A stretch of DNA of 43,199 nt from Actinomycetes bacterium (GTDB lineage Bacteria > Actinomycetota > Actinomycetes > Actinomycetales > Dermatophilaceae): assembly GCA_029552065.1 (NCBI GenBank), contig JAKPEG010000223.1, positions 1 to 43,199 on the forward strand, read 5' to 3'. Made by a program: the position numbers and the translations under genes. Under the pieces are notes generated by a model that had not been told where the DNA came from, searched no databases, and was given only the letters and a program-made list of their open reading frames with translations. Positions within the stretch are counted from its first letter, which is position 1. Each line of letters starts with the position of its first letter. This document shows, piece by piece, positions 26,977 to 35,278 of this stretch.

Positions 26977-27369
26977 ATGGAATACACGATCACCGTCGAG
27001 GTCGAGCGAGGCTACGACGAGACCGTTGCGGCGACCCGTGAGGCGTTGGCGGACAATGGCTTCGGGGTACTCACCGAGATCGACCTCACCGCGACCCTCA
27101 AGGCCAAGCTGGGCGTCGATGTGCCTCGCCAGATCATCCTGGGCGCCTGTCGTCCGCCGCTCGCCTATGCCGCCCTTCAGGCCGAGCCGGCCGTGGCCGT
27201 CCTGCTGCCGTGCAACGTGGTCGTGCGCAGCGAGCGGCCGGGGGCCACCGTCGTCCAGGCACTCGACCCTGCGTTCATGGTCTCGATGATCGAGGGCGAG
27301 CAGGTCGCCGAGGTCGCCGCCGACGCCCGCGCGCGGATCGCGGCGGCACTCGAGCAGATCCGAGGCTGA
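26977..27369 (+). CDS. DUF302-family protein
   Basis: The 130-residue cytosolic protein matches the DUF302 pattern: YTITVEVERGYDETVAATREALADNGFGVLTEIDLTATLKAKLG, then the conserved I(L/I)GACRPPLAYAALQAEP turn and VAVLLPCNVVVR, and the C-terminal DPAFMVSMIEGEQVAEVAADAR. The family's function is unknown; a role with metals or redox stress has been proposed elsewhere, and nothing here tests it. AGGAGGAG lies 8 bp before the ATG, a very strong ribosome-binding site. It stands alone between tRNA-Glu and a convergent transpeptidase gene. Confidence 0.92.
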   Translation: MEYTITVEVERGYDETVAATREALADNGFGVLTEIDLTATLKAKLGVDVPRQIILGACRPPLAYAALQAEPAVAVLLPCNVVVRSERPGATVVQALDPAFMVSMIEGEQVAEVAADARARIAAALEQIRG

Positions 27370-27440
27370 TCCTCGGCTCCGACCGGGAGCGCGAGCCCGA
27401 TCATCCGGCGGCTAACCGGTCGGGTCGGCGGCCCGCCAGG

Positions 27441-28550
27441 TCAGTAGACGACCACCCGGTCGCCCAGGCGGACCTGGTCGAACAGCGCCTTGGTCTTCGC
27501 GTAGTCGCGGGTGTTCACACAACCGTGCGAGCCGATGCTCTGGCCGTTGGCGGCGAAGTCGGCGGAGTAGTGGACGGCCTGTCCACCGCTGAAGAACATC
27601 GACAGCGGCATGGGCACCTGGTAGAGCTTCGAGAAGAAGTTGGCGTCCTTGAGGAAGACCGAGAAGACGCCGTTACGGGTGGGCAGGCTCGCGCGCCCGA
27701 AGCGCGCAGCCAGCCGAAGGAGCGGGACTCCGTCGACCACCCAGGTGATCGACGCGGTGGCCTTGCTCGCGCAGATGACCCGGCCGGTGAGGCAACGGGG
27801 GTCGAGCCCGGAGGTGGTGAGTCCGGGTGCCGGCGCGGGCTTGACGTTGTTGAGCTCGTCGGAGGTCGGCTTGCGGGTCTGCGACCAGATCCGGTCCTTG
27901 GTCCGCTGGTCGACCTCGCCCGTCTCGGGCAGGCCCCGCTTCTTCTGGTAGCCCTTGACGGCGGCCGAAGTGGCGCTGCCGTAGGTGCTCGTCACGTCGC
28001 CGGACCACCGCCCGAGCTGCTTGAGCCGGGCCTGCAGTTCGCGCACGAGAGCGCCGGTGGAGCCGTTCTTGAGCAGGGCGGGACCGGCGATGAGGTGACC
28101 TGCCAGCTCCTCCGCGCTCGGCGTGGCGGTCGTCGCCACGAGCAGCTTCCACATGTCCTCGTCGACCGCGCCGGTGGCGACGAGGTCGAAGTCATTCTGG
28201 AAGTCCTTGACCGCGTCGGTCGTCGACGCCGCGAACACGCCGTCGACGGGCGCCGCATAGGACTTGAGTTGCTTGAGCCGGGCCTGCAGTTCGCGGACCT
28301 GGTCGCCCTGGGCTCCGGCGGCCAGCAACGGGGGGGCGAGGGGCGTCACGGTCTCCGTGGGGTCCGAGGTCGCCGTCGGCTCGGTCGTGGCCGTGAGTTC
28401 CGTCGTCGCCGTCGGCTCCGTCGTCACGGCGACGGTGCTCGGGGCCGGGGCGGCGCTGCTCGTCGGGGTCGCGCACCCGGCGAGGACGCCGAGCACGAGC
28501 GCGGGGGCCGCTGCGGCGGCCAACCGTCGCGCGAGGGCGGCACGAGTCAT
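27441..28550 (-). CDS. L,D-transpeptidase lipoprotein with two peptidoglycan-binding repeats
   Basis: It should cross-link peptidoglycan (3-3 bonds) or attach proteins at the cell surface. The 369-residue precursor has a signal peptide with lipobox LAGC (Cys26), a Thr/Pro linker of repeated TTEPTA units, and two PG_binding_1 repeats (about 82-135 and 165-220) that both begin VRELQARLKQL. A YkuD domain (about 250-369) carries the catalytic SIGSHGCVNTRD motif near residue 340 and HYSADF before it. ATG at 28548-28550 with GAGGAAA upstream. A GTATGCCG inverted pair lies 35 bp upstream of the start. It converges with DUF302. Confidence 0.95.
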   Translation of the reverse strand: MTRAALARRLAAAAAPALVLGVLAGCATPTSSAAPAPSTVAVTTEPTATTELTATTEPTATSDPTETVTPLAPPLLAAGAQGDQVRELQARLKQLKSYAAPVDGVFAASTTDAVKDFQNDFDLVATGAVDEDMWKLLVATTATPSAEELAGHLIAGPALLKNGSTGALVRELQARLKQLGRWSGDVTSTYGSATSAAVKGYQKKRGLPETGEVDQRTKDRIWSQTRKPTSDELNNVKPAPAPGLTTSGLDPRCLTGRVICASKATASITWVVDGVPLLRLAARFGRASLPTRNGVFSVFLKDANFFSKLYQVPMPLSMFFSGGQAVHYSADFAANGQSIGSHGCVNTRDYAKTKALFDQVRLGDRVVVY

Positions 28551-28584
28551 CGGTTTCCTCCGGCGTCGGGACCGTCGGGTGACC

Positions 28585-28608
28585 GTATGCCGCGCGGGCA
28601 CGGCATAC
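28585..28608. repeat. Inverted GTATGCCG pair upstream of the L,D-transpeptidase gene
   Basis: GTATGCCG (28585-28592) and CGGCATAC (28601-28608) form perfect 8-bp arms with loop CGCGGGCA. It lies in the 79-bp spacer between the iclR stop and the transpeptidase start (both minus strand) and may act as a terminator or leader hairpin. Confidence 0.85.
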
Positions 28609-28629
28609 GAGTTCATCCCAGGGTTAAGG

Positions 28630-29361
28630 CTAGCTCGCCGGGGCCTGGTGCGCCCGGCGCAACACCTCGGTGAGCTTGTTTGCCCCAGCCACCACTGTGG
28701 CGGCGTGCAGCCGGCCCGGTTGACGGGAAAGTCGCTCGATGGGACCGGAGATGGATACCGCCGCGACGACCCGGCCCGAGGGGCCGCGAACCGGCGCGGA
28801 CACCGACGCCACGCCGGGCTCGCGTTCGCCGACGCTCTGGGACCACCCGCGACGGCGGACGGCCGAGAGGGCGGTGGCGTTGAACCGGGCTCCCTGCAGA
28901 CCGCGGTGGAGTCGGTCGGGTTCCTCCCAGGCGAGGAGCACCTGGGCGGCCGATCCGGCGAGCATCGACAGGGTCGCGCCGACCGGGATCGTGTCGCGCA
29001 GGCCCATCGGGCGCTCGGCCGCGGCCACGCACACGCGGTAGTCCCCCTGACGACGGAACAGTTGGGCACTCTCGTTCGTGTGGTCCCGCAGGGCCCCGAG
29101 AACCGGTCCCGCCGCGGCGAGCAGCCGGTCCTCGCCGGCCGCCGAGGCGAGCTCGGCCAGACGCGGGCCGAGGACGAAGCGGCCCTGCATGTCGCGGGCG
29201 ACGAGGCGGTGATGCTCGAGCGCCACGGCCAGCCGATGCGCGGTCGGACGGGCCAGCCCGGTCGCCGCGACGAGCTGGGCGAGGGTCGCTGGTCCGGCTT
29301 CCAGCGCCGAGAGGACGGTCGCCGCCTTGTCGAGGACACCGACCCCACTAGAGTTGTCCAT
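28630..29361 (-). CDS. IclR-family regulator, probably of leuCD
   Basis: A 243-residue DNA-binding protein divergent from leuC. The N-terminal winged helix (about 8-70) reads LDKAATVLSALEAGPATLAQLVAATGLARPTAHRLAVALEHHRLV, and the IclR effector domain follows (about 80-235: RDTIPVGATLSMLAGSAAQVLLAW, GVASVSAPVRGPSGRVVAAVSISGPIERL). The same gene pair is known in Corynebacterium (LtbR) and Mycobacterium (Rv2989-leuCD) and NdgR in Streptomyces, which control leucine genes. The 19-bp palindrome at 29375-29393 is its likely site. CAATAT 6 bp before the ATG suggests a leaderless message. Confidence 0.9.
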   Translation of the reverse strand: MDNSSGVGVLDKAATVLSALEAGPATLAQLVAATGLARPTAHRLAVALEHHRLVARDMQGRFVLGPRLAELASAAGEDRLLAAAGPVLGALRDHTNESAQLFRRQGDYRVCVAAAERPMGLRDTIPVGATLSMLAGSAAQVLLAWEEPDRLHRGLQGARFNATALSAVRRRGWSQSVGEREPGVASVSAPVRGPSGRVVAAVSISGPIERLSRQPGRLHAATVVAGANKLTEVLRRAHQAPAS

Positions 29362-29370
29362 GCAATGATA

Positions 29371-29399
29371 TTGACGTCTCAGCGCGTGAGACGCAAGTT
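29371..29399 (+). promoter_or_regulatory. leuC promoter with an operator in its spacer
   Basis: TTGACG (29371-29376) and CAAGTT (29394-29399) are 17 bp apart. The perfect palindrome CGTCTCAGCGCGTGAGACG (29375-29393; 7-bp arms, 5-bp spacer) fills the spacer and touches the -35 box. It lies 14 bp from the divergent iclR start, so one bound protein could control both. Confidence 0.7.
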
Positions 29400-29478
29400 C
29401 GCAGGTAACACGGGTGGCGAATGCTGACCGAGGAACCTGGAAGCCGAGAGCTGGCCCTCGGGGCCGGGAGGTGGAGGC

Positions 29479-30873
29479 ATGGCGCGCACGTTGGCCGAGA
29501 AGGTCTGGGAGGCGCACCTCGTGCGGCGCGCGGAAGGCGAGCCGGACCTGCTCTACGTCGACCTCCATCTCATCCACGAGGTGACCAGTCCGCAGGCCTT
29601 CGACGGGCTGCGACTCGCCGGGCGGCGCGTGCGGCGGACCGATCTCACGCTCGCCACCGAGGACCACAACGTCCCGACGACCCCCGGACCGATCGACGAC
29701 CCGGTGAGCCTCACCCAGGTGGAGACGCTGCGGCGCAACTGCGCGGAGTTCGACCTTCCGCTCTATCCGATGGGTCACGCGGAGCAGGGCATCGTCCACG
29801 TCGTCGGACCGCAGCTCGGGCTCACCCAGCCGGGGATGACGATCGTCTGTGGCGACAGTCACACCTCGACGCACGGCGCCTTCGGGGCGCTGGCCTTCGG
29901 CATCGGCACCTCCGAGGTCGAGCACGTCCTCGCGACCCAGACCCTGCCGCTTAAGCCCTTCAAGACGATGGCCGTCACCCTCACGGGCGACCTGCCCGAC
30001 GGGGTGAGCGCCAAGGACGTCGTGTTGGCCGTCATCGCCCGCCTGGGCACCGGGGGCGGTCAGGGCTACGTCATCGAATACCGCGGCGCGGCCATCGAGA
30101 AGCTCTCGATGGAGGCGCGGATGACGATCTGCAATATGTCGATCGAGGCCGGTGCCCGCGCGGGGATGATCGCCCCCGACGAGACCACCTTCGACTACCT
30201 GCGCGGTCGTGACCACGCCCCCACGGAGGCGGAGTGGGACGCGGCCGTCGCGGCCTGGCGCGCCCTGCGCACCGACGACGACGCGGTCTTCGACACCGAG
30301 GTCGTCCTCGACGCGACCACGCTCACGCCCTTCGTCACGTGGGGCACCAATCCCGGGCAGGGGCTGCCGTTGGGCGATCGGGTGCCCGACCCGGCGGCCA
30401 TCGCCGACGACACCGAGCGCCAGGCGGCCGAAGCCGCCCTCGCCTACATGGGCCTCGAACCGGGTATGCCGCTGCGCGAGGTCCGCGTGGACACCGTCTT
30501 CGTGGGCTCCTGCACGAATGGGCGGATCGAGGACTTGCGCGCGGCCGCCTCGGTCCTGCGCGGTCGCCAGGTCGCCGCCGGGGTCCGCTGCCTCGTCGTG
30601 CCGGGCTCGGCCCGGGTGCGCCTCGAGGCCGAGAGCGAGGGCCTCGACCGCATCTTCGAGGAGGCCGGCGCCGAGTGGCGGTTGCCGGGGTGCTCGATGT
30701 GCCTCGCGATGAACCCCGACAAGCTCGCCGCGGGTGAGCGCAGCGCATCGACGTCCAACCGCAACTTCGAGGGCCGCCAGGGCCCCGGTGGTCGCACCCA
30801 CCTCGTGAGTCCACTCGTCGCCGCCGCGACCGCGATCCGCGGCACCCTGTCCTCGCCCGCCGATCTCGACTGA
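29479..30873 (+). CDS. leuC: 3-Isopropylmalate dehydratase, large subunit
   Basis: With LeuD it isomerises 2- to 3-isopropylmalate, and citramalate to methylmalate in the CimA route, using a 4Fe-4S cluster. The 464-residue aconitase-family protein shows [54 protein letters not shown] (first cluster Cys in VCGDSH) and [15 protein letters not shown] and [11 protein letters not shown] (the other two Cys), then [28 protein letters not shown] directly precedes the ATG. leuD follows 9 bp later. Expression is probably set by the operator 85-105 bp upstream. Confidence 0.97.
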   Translation: MARTLAEKVWEAHLVRRAEGEPDLLYVDLHLIHEVTSPQAFDGLRLAGRRVRRTDLTLATEDHNVPTTPGPIDDPVSLTQVETLRRNCAEFDLPLYPMGHAEQGIVHVVGPQLGLTQPGMTIVCGDSHTSTHGAFGALAFGIGTSEVEHVLATQTLPLKPFKTMAVTLTGDLPDGVSAKDVVLAVIARLGTGGGQGYVIEYRGAAIEKLSMEARMTICNMSIEAGARAGMIAPDETTFDYLRGRDHAPTEAEWDAAVAAWRALRTDDDAVFDTEVVLDATTLTPFVTWGTNPGQGLPLGDRVPDPAAIADDTERQAAEAALAYMGLEPGMPLREVRVDTVFVGSCTNGRIEDLRAAASVLRGRQVAAGVRCLVVPGSARVRLEAESEGLDRIFEEAGAEWRLPGCSMCLAMNPDKLAAGERSASTSNRNFEGRQGPGGRTHLVSPLVAAATAIRGTLSSPADLD

Positions 30874-30882
30874 GGGGCCCCC

Positions 30883-31470
30883 ATGCAGGCATTCACCACC
30901 CACACCGGCGTCGGCGTGCCGCTGCGGCGCAGCAACGTGGACACCGACCAGATCATCCCGGCCGTCTATCTCAAGCGGGTGACCCGCAACGGCTTCGAGG
31001 ACGCCCTGTTCGCCGCGTGGCGCGCGGACGAGTCCTTCGTCCTCAACAACCCGCGGTATGCCGCCGGCTCGGTGCTCGTCGCCGGGCCCGACTTCGGGAC
31101 CGGCTCGTCGCGCGAGCACGCGGTGTGGGCGCTCATGGACTACGGCTTCCGGGTCGTGCTCTCCTCGCGCTTCGCCGACATCTTCCGCGGCAACAGCGGT
31201 AAGCAGGGGCTGCTCACCGCCCAACTCGCCCAGGACGACATCGAACTCATCTGGAAGTACCTCGAGAACGACCCCGGTGCCCAGGTGAGCGTCGACCTCG
31301 TCGCCCGCACGGTCACCGCCGGCGACATCGTCGCGCCCTTCCAGGTCGACGACTACACGCGGTGGCGGCTCATCGAGGGACTCGACGACATCGGTCTCAC
31401 CCTGCGCCATACCGACCTCATCGACGAATTCGAGGCTGCGCGACCGGCATACCTGCCCGTCACCCGCTGA
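30883..31470 (+). CDS. leuD: 3-Isopropylmalate dehydratase, small subunit
   Basis: The 195-residue swivel domain that completes the active site of LeuC. Family segments are [63 protein letters not shown] and the [21 protein letters not shown] end. It starts 9 bp after leuC and ends the operon: a perfect 10-bp hairpin lies directly after the stop. Confidence 0.97.
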   Translation: MQAFTTHTGVGVPLRRSNVDTDQIIPAVYLKRVTRNGFEDALFAAWRADESFVLNNPRYAAGSVLVAGPDFGTGSSREHAVWALMDYGFRVVLSSRFADIFRGNSGKQGLLTAQLAQDDIELIWKYLENDPGAQVSVDLVARTVTAGDIVAPFQVDDYTRWRLIEGLDDIGLTLRHTDLIDEFEAARPAYLPVTR

Positions 31471-31471
31471 A

Positions 31472-31495
31472 GCGACACGCCGACCGGCGTGTCGC
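31472..31495 (+). terminator. Hairpin after leuD
   Basis: GCGACACGCC, loop GACC and GGCGTGTCGC form a perfect 10-bp stem starting one base after the leuD stop. There is no T tract, as is usual for GC-rich actinobacterial terminators. Confidence 0.75.
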
Positions 31496-31855
31496 ACGTC
31501 GGTGACGGCGAGCGTCCCGGCCCCACGCGACGCCCCTGACAGGGAGCTTTCGGCTGCATCTGTCGATCGGGCACGATCCATGCGGTTGCCGCGAATCACC
31601 TTGTCCTGGAAGCACTTCAGCGGATCACTGCGAACGACCGGGCCCTTTGGGCGGTGCATTCGGGTGTCGACGGCGCGGATTCCTCCGCCCCGCAACTGTT
31701 GCTTGGGCAAAGATGTTGCGCGACAACGAGAATCGAGACCTCGAGATGTTGGACTTGGGAGCCTCCGCGGCCCTACCGTCATGCTCAGGCGAACGATGGG
31801 TTCGCGCTCCTTCGCGCCGGGCTGGCCCGGCGCGCACTCCTTCAAAGGGGACAAT
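31496..31855 (+). promoter_or_regulatory. Long upstream region of the HU gene
   Basis: The 360 bp before the HU start are less GC-rich than the rest, typical of a strong promoter region. TTGGAC (31749-31754) and TACCGT (31774-31779) with a 19-bp spacer are the best promoter pair, predicting a 5' leader of about 70 nt. The leader holds a GC-rich dyad (GCGCTCCTTCGCGC and GGGCTGGCCCGGCGCGC) before the AAAGGGGA ribosome-binding site. I see no small gene here. Confidence 0.5.
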
Positions 31856-32560
31856 GTGAACAAGGCAGAACTCGTCCTCGCGCTCGAGAACACGCTCGGC
31901 AGCCGCAAGGCGGCCACCGACGCGCTCGACGCGGTCCTCGACTCGATCGTCCGCGAGGTCGCCAAGGGCGGCAAGGTCGCCATCACCGGCTTCGGCACCT
32001 TCCAGAAGGTCGCTCGGGCCGCCCGCACCGGGCGCAACCCGCGCACCGGCGCGGCCGTGCGGATCAAGAAGACGACGGTCCCGCGCTTCCGCCCCGGCAC
32101 GGCCTTCAAGGGCTACGTCGCCGACCCCCGCTCGCTGCCCAAGGGCGAGACCGCCACCGGCCGCGCCCCCGCGGCCAAGGCCGCTCCCGCGAAGGCGGCA
32201 CCGGCCAAGGCCGCCCCGGCCAAGAAGGCCGCCGTCAAGGCCGCCCCGGCGAAGGCCGCTCCCGCGAAGAAGGCTGCACCCGCCAAGGCCACCCCCGCCA
32301 AGGCGGCTCCGGCGAAGGCCGCAGTCAAGGCGGCCCCGGCGAAGGCTGCTCCGGCGAAGAAGGCTGCTCCCGTCAAGGCTGCTCCGGCGAAGGCTGCGCC
32401 GGCGAAGAAGGCTGCTCCCGCCAAGGCTGCTCCCGCGAAGGCTGCGCCGGCGAAGAAGGCTGCTCCCGCCAAGGCTGCTCCCGCGAAGGCCGCCCCGGCC
32501 AAGAAGGCGGCGCCCGCCAAGGCTGCTCCGGCGAAGAAGGTCGCCGCGAAGAAGGCCTGA
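31856..32560 (+). CDS. hup: HU-type nucleoid protein with a Lys/Ala/Pro-rich tail
   Basis: A DNA-bending, chromosome-compacting protein of 234 residues. The first 92 or so are a normal HU fold: VNKAELVLALENTLGSRKAATDALDAVLDSIVREVAKGGKVAITGFGTF, then RTGRNPRTGAAVRIKKTTVPRFRPG. From about residue 105 the rest is PAKKA-, PAKA- and VKA-type repeats, the histone-H1-like tail seen in HupB of mycobacteria and HupS of Streptomyces. The GTG start at 31856 is fixed by AAAGGGGA 5 bp upstream and by the conserved NKAEL. The repeat DNA is prone to length change. Confidence 0.95.
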   Translation: MNKAELVLALENTLGSRKAATDALDAVLDSIVREVAKGGKVAITGFGTFQKVARAARTGRNPRTGAAVRIKKTTVPRFRPGTAFKGYVADPRSLPKGETATGRAPAAKAAPAKAAPAKAAPAKKAAVKAAPAKAAPAKKAAPAKATPAKAAPAKAAVKAAPAKAAPAKKAAPVKAAPAKAAPAKKAAPAKAAPAKAAPAKKAAPAKAAPAKAAPAKKAAPAKAAPAKKVAAKKA

Positions 32561-32573
32561 ACGCAGCACGTCC

Positions 32574-32613
32574 ACTCCGGGCCGGTCACCTCGTGCGGTG
32601 ACTGGCCCGGAGT
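32574..32613. terminator. 17-bp hairpin shared by hup and cofC
   Basis: ACTCCGGGCCGGTCACC (32574-32590) and GGTGACTGGCCCGGAGT (32597-32613) pair over 17 positions with a single wobble, around a 6-nt loop. It lies between the convergent hup and cofC genes and ends 2 bp before the cofC stop, so it can serve both. Confidence 0.8.
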
Positions 32614-32615
32614 CG

Positions 32616-33263
32616 TCAGGGGCGATCCGCCACGTGAACGCGCGCCCTCGCACCGAGCCCGAGTCCGGCTGCGATCCGCAGCGAAGCGAGGTCGTCGACG
32701 TCGGTGCGCAGTCGGGGCAGGTCGAGCTCGAGCCGCGTGGCGCCCGAGCGCTCGTGCCGGGCCGCCGAACCGGGGCCGAACAGCGGCTGCACCGGCACTC
32801 CGGCCCGCGCGGTGAGCAGCACCGTCCCGGTCCCCACGTGGTCGGGGACGAAGGCCCGGGCGTATGCCGCGGCGGCTCCGAGAGCGGTGGCCAGCTCGCC
32901 CGGGGTGAGGGCCGGCAGGTCGCCGAGCAGGACGCCCACTCCCAGGTCCCTGCCATTGGCACCCTTCGAGCCTTCTTCTCCCGCCGACCCGCGCAGGGCA
33001 GCGTCGAGCCCGGCCGCGATGGCCGCGTCGAGGCCCTCGCCGGGATCCTTGACGAGTCGCGCACCGAGGGCCTGGGTCTGGGCTGCGATCGAGCGGCTGG
33101 GGGTGACGGCATACACCCGGCCACGTCCGACGCACGCACACGCGGCCTCGAGGGTGTCCAGGGCGAAGGCCTGGGCCAGCAGGAGCCGGTCGACGCCGGG
33201 GACGGCGAGGCGTGACTTCGCGGTGGGGCCGCCCTTGACGGGCACGACGAGGCGCCACTGCAT
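32616..33263 (-). CDS. cofC: Phosphoenolpyruvate/2-phospholactate guanylyltransferase (F420 biosynthesis)
   Basis: It activates 2-phospholactate or phosphoenolpyruvate with GTP to start coenzyme F420 synthesis (CofC/FbiD). The 215-residue protein has the nucleotidyltransferase start WRLVVPVKGGPTAKSRLAVPG, ALDTLEAACACVGRGRVYAVTPS, the GVGVLLGDLPALTPGELATAL core (DLPAL) and FVPDHVGTGTVLLTARAGVPVQPLFGPGSAARHERSGA near the end. Mycobacterium tuberculosis has its homologue fbiD (Rv2983) in the same place. The start is not certain: the ATG at 33261-33263 lacks a clear ribosome-binding site, and a GTG 11 codons upstream is possible. Confidence 0.92.
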   Translation of the reverse strand: MQWRLVVPVKGGPTAKSRLAVPGVDRLLLAQAFALDTLEAACACVGRGRVYAVTPSRSIAAQTQALGARLVKDPGEGLDAAIAAGLDAALRGSAGEEGSKGANGRDLGVGVLLGDLPALTPGELATALGAAAAYARAFVPDHVGTGTVLLTARAGVPVQPLFGPGSAARHERSGATRLELDLPRLRTDVDDLASLRIAAGLGLGARARVHVADRP

Positions 33264-33402
33264 GGCGGTCTGGACGTGTGGTGTGCTCCCGGACACACGC
33301 TCAGTCTGAGCCACCACAGCCCGGGCGCTCGACATCGGGGTGGCGGACGGCGAGGATACCCGGGTGACCGGCGGCGACCAGGGGCGAGAAGGAGACGGAC
33401 GG

Positions 33403-34173
33403 GTGACCCCAGCGGGACGCGAGCGAATGCGGCGGCTGCCGACGGCATACAAGTTCGTCGCGTGGTTGCTGCACCGCCCGCTGCGCACGCTCACCGCGCG
33501 CGACTGGCACGGGATGGACAACCTGCCCGACGAGGGTGGCTGCGTCGTGGCTCCCAACCACGTGTCCTACTTCGACCCGTTCGTGAGCGCTCTCTATCTC
33601 TACGACAACGCTCGACCTCCGTTCTACCTGGGCAAGGAGGCCGTCTTCCGTATCCCCGTGCTGGGCCGGCTCCTCGCGGCCGCGGGGCAGATCCCGGTCT
33701 ACCGTGGCGGTGGCCGGGCCGCCGACGCCTACCGCGCGGCGGTCGCGGCGGTGGGGGCGGGCAAGAGCGTCGTCGTCTATCCCGAGGGAACGCTCACGAG
33801 GGACCCGGGTCTGTGGCCGATGAAGGGCAAGTCGGGCGCGGCCCGGATCGCCCTGCAGACCCGGTGCCCGGTCATCCCGTTGGCCCAGTGGGGTCCGCAG
33901 GAGGTGATGCCGACCTACCGCGGCCGGTTGCGGCTGGTGCCGCGCAAGACGATGCACGTGCTCGCCTGCCCACCGGTGGATCTCGCGGATCTCTACGACC
34001 GGCCGATCGACGCCGTCACCGTCCGGGAGGCGACCGACCGGATCATGGCAGCGCTCACGGCGGGGTTGGAGATCCTCCGCGGGGAAACCGCTCCCGCGCT
34101 TCGCTTCGATCCCGCGAAGGCGGGGCTGCCGGAGACCGGCAACTACACCAAGCAGAGGAAGGGACGTCGATGA
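33403..34173 (+). CDS. 1-Acyl-sn-glycerol-3-phosphate acyltransferase (PlsC-like)
   Basis: It adds the second acyl chain in phospholipid synthesis at the membrane. The 256-residue protein has the acyltransferase motifs in order: NHVSYFDP (HX4D, His53 and Asp58), the [18 protein letters not shown] segment, IPVYRGGG, and [12 protein letters not shown] (about residues 126-137), then a P in [12 protein letters not shown] chose the GTG at 33403 because GAAGGAGA lies 8 bp upstream; an ATG at 33340 is the alternative. Its TGA overlaps the ATG of a 21-codon frame that leads into gpsA, so glycerol phosphate supply and acylation may be coupled. Confidence 0.93.
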   Translation: MTPAGRERMRRLPTAYKFVAWLLHRPLRTLTARDWHGMDNLPDEGGCVVAPNHVSYFDPFVSALYLYDNARPPFYLGKEAVFRIPVLGRLLAAAGQIPVYRGGGRAADAYRAAVAAVGAGKSVVVYPEGTLTRDPGLWPMKGKSGAARIALQTRCPVIPLAQWGPQEVMPTYRGRLRLVPRKTMHVLACPPVDLADLYDRPIDAVTVREATDRIMAALTAGLEILRGETAPALRFDPAKAGLPETGNYTKQRKGRR

Positions 34174-34235
34174 AGACACCTGGACCCGCTCGGGCTCCTC
34201 GGGCTCCTCGGTCTCCTCGGGTGCGCGCCCGATGA
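34170..34235 (+). CDS. 21-codon relay frame between plsC and gpsA
   Basis: The ATG at 34170 overlaps the plsC stop (ATGA) and has GAGGAAGGGA upstream. The frame encodes [16 protein letters not shown] and five more residues (ending VRAR). Its TGA at 34233-34235 overlaps the gpsA ATG (ATGA again). The peptide is a 9-bp DNA repeat translated (RAP units), so it is unlikely to have its own function. gpsA has no ribosome-binding site of its own (GGTGCGCGCCCG), and translation of this frame would deliver ribosomes to it. No homologue is known to me. Confidence 0.5.
   Translation: MKTPGPARAPRAPRSPRVRAR
34189..34221 (+). repeat. 9-bp tandem repeat before gpsA
   Basis: CTCGGGCTC occurs at 34189 and 34198, CTCGGTCTC at 34207 and a partial CTCGGG at 34216, almost four copies. 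Because 9 is a multiple of 3 the repeat keeps the relay frame open. Confidence 0.85.
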
Positions 34236-35230
34236 CCCGCGCCGCCGTTCTCGGCACGGGCAGCTGGGGCACGGCCTTCGCCGCGACCCTCGCCGACGCC
34301 GGCACCGAGGTGCGCATGTGGGGCCGGCGCGCCGAGTCGGTCGACCAGATCAACGCGGGATGCAACGAGGACTACCTGCCGGGGATCGCCCTGCCGGCCG
34401 GGATCCGGGCGACGACCGACGCGAAGGCGGCACTCGCGGGAGCAGACGTCGTCGTCCTCGCGGTGCCCTCGCAGACACTGCGGGCCAATCTGGCCGGATG
34501 GGCCGACTCGCTGCCCGAGGGCGCCGCCGTGGTCTCACTCATGAAGGGTGTCGAACTGGGCACGACCAAGCGGATGAGCGAGGTCGTCGCCGAGGTCGGT
34601 GGCGTCGAACAGGACCGGATCGTCGTCGTCTCCGGCCCCAACCTGGCCGGGGAGATCGCCCGCAAGCAGCCGGCCGCGAGCGTCGTCGCCTGCCGCGACC
34701 TCGACCAGGCCCAGCGGGTCGCCGACGCCTGCGCGACGGGCTACTTCCGGCCTTACACCAACGGCGACGTCGTGGGCACCGAGCTCGGCGGGGCGGTGAA
34801 GAACGTCGTCGCCCTCGCCGTGGGGATGGCCGAGGGCATGGGCATGGGCGACAACACGAAAGCCTCGATCATCACTCGTGGGCTGGCCGAGACCGCCCGC
34901 CTCGGCGTGCGCCTCGGCGCCGACCCGCAGACCTTCATGGGGCTGGCCGGGGTGGGCGACCTCATCGCCACGTGCATGTCACCCTTGTCCCGCAACCGGA
35001 CCTTCGGCGAGAACCTCGGCAAGGGGATGTCCGTCGCCGAGGTCGTCGCGGTGACCCGGCAGACGGCCGAAGGCGTGAAGTCGTGTCACTCGGTGCTCGA
35101 GCTGGCCCGCAAGCACGCCCTCGAGATGCCGATCGCCGAGGCCGTCGCCGCCGTCATCGACGGCGTGCTCACCCCGCGAGAGATCGTCGACCTGCTCATG
35201 TCGCGGCAGCGCAAGCACGAGCGGATCTGA
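34232..35230 (+). CDS. gpsA: Glycerol-3-phosphate dehydrogenase [NAD(P)+]
   Basis: It reduces dihydroxyacetone phosphate to sn-glycerol-3-phosphate, the backbone of phospholipids. The 332-residue protein begins with the nucleotide loop [21 protein letters not shown] and shows [35 protein letters not shown], the catalytic lysine in [33 protein letters not shown], and [25 protein letters not shown]. The ATG at 34232 overlaps the stop of the upstream 21-codon frame and lacks a ribosome-binding site. The gene order plsC-gpsA-ddl is conserved in actinobacteria. Confidence 0.97.
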   Translation: MTRAAVLGTGSWGTAFAATLADAGTEVRMWGRRAESVDQINAGCNEDYLPGIALPAGIRATTDAKAALAGADVVVLAVPSQTLRANLAGWADSLPEGAAVVSLMKGVELGTTKRMSEVVAEVGGVEQDRIVVVSGPNLAGEIARKQPAASVVACRDLDQAQRVADACATGYFRPYTNGDVVGTELGGAVKNVVALAVGMAEGMGMGDNTKASIITRGLAETARLGVRLGADPQTFMGLAGVGDLIATCMSPLSRNRTFGENLGKGMSVAEVVAVTRQTAEGVKSCHSVLELARKHALEMPIAEAVAAVIDGVLTPREIVDLLMSRQRKHERI

Positions 35231-35231
35231 C

Positions 35232-35276
35232 AGAACCGACGGAACCGACGGAACTGACGGAACTGACGGAACCGAC
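35232..35276 (+). repeat. 9-bp tandem repeat between gpsA and the convergent PLP enzyme
   Basis: Five units GGAAC(C/T)GAC (the first AGAACCGAC) fill the 48 bp between the gpsA stop and the stop of the convergent gene. No hairpin is present. Confidence 0.9.
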
Positions 35277-35278
35277 GC

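Noticed and set aside
29400..29478. Leader peptide before leuC
   Set aside because: The frames in the leader contain no cluster of Leu, Val or Ile codons, and there is no terminator hairpin before leuC.
28630..32109. Open frame of 1159 codons on the minus strand across leuC, leuD and hup
   Set aside because: Only its last 243 codons (the IclR gene, starting at 29361) look like protein. The rest is antisense to leuCD and has no recognisable domain.
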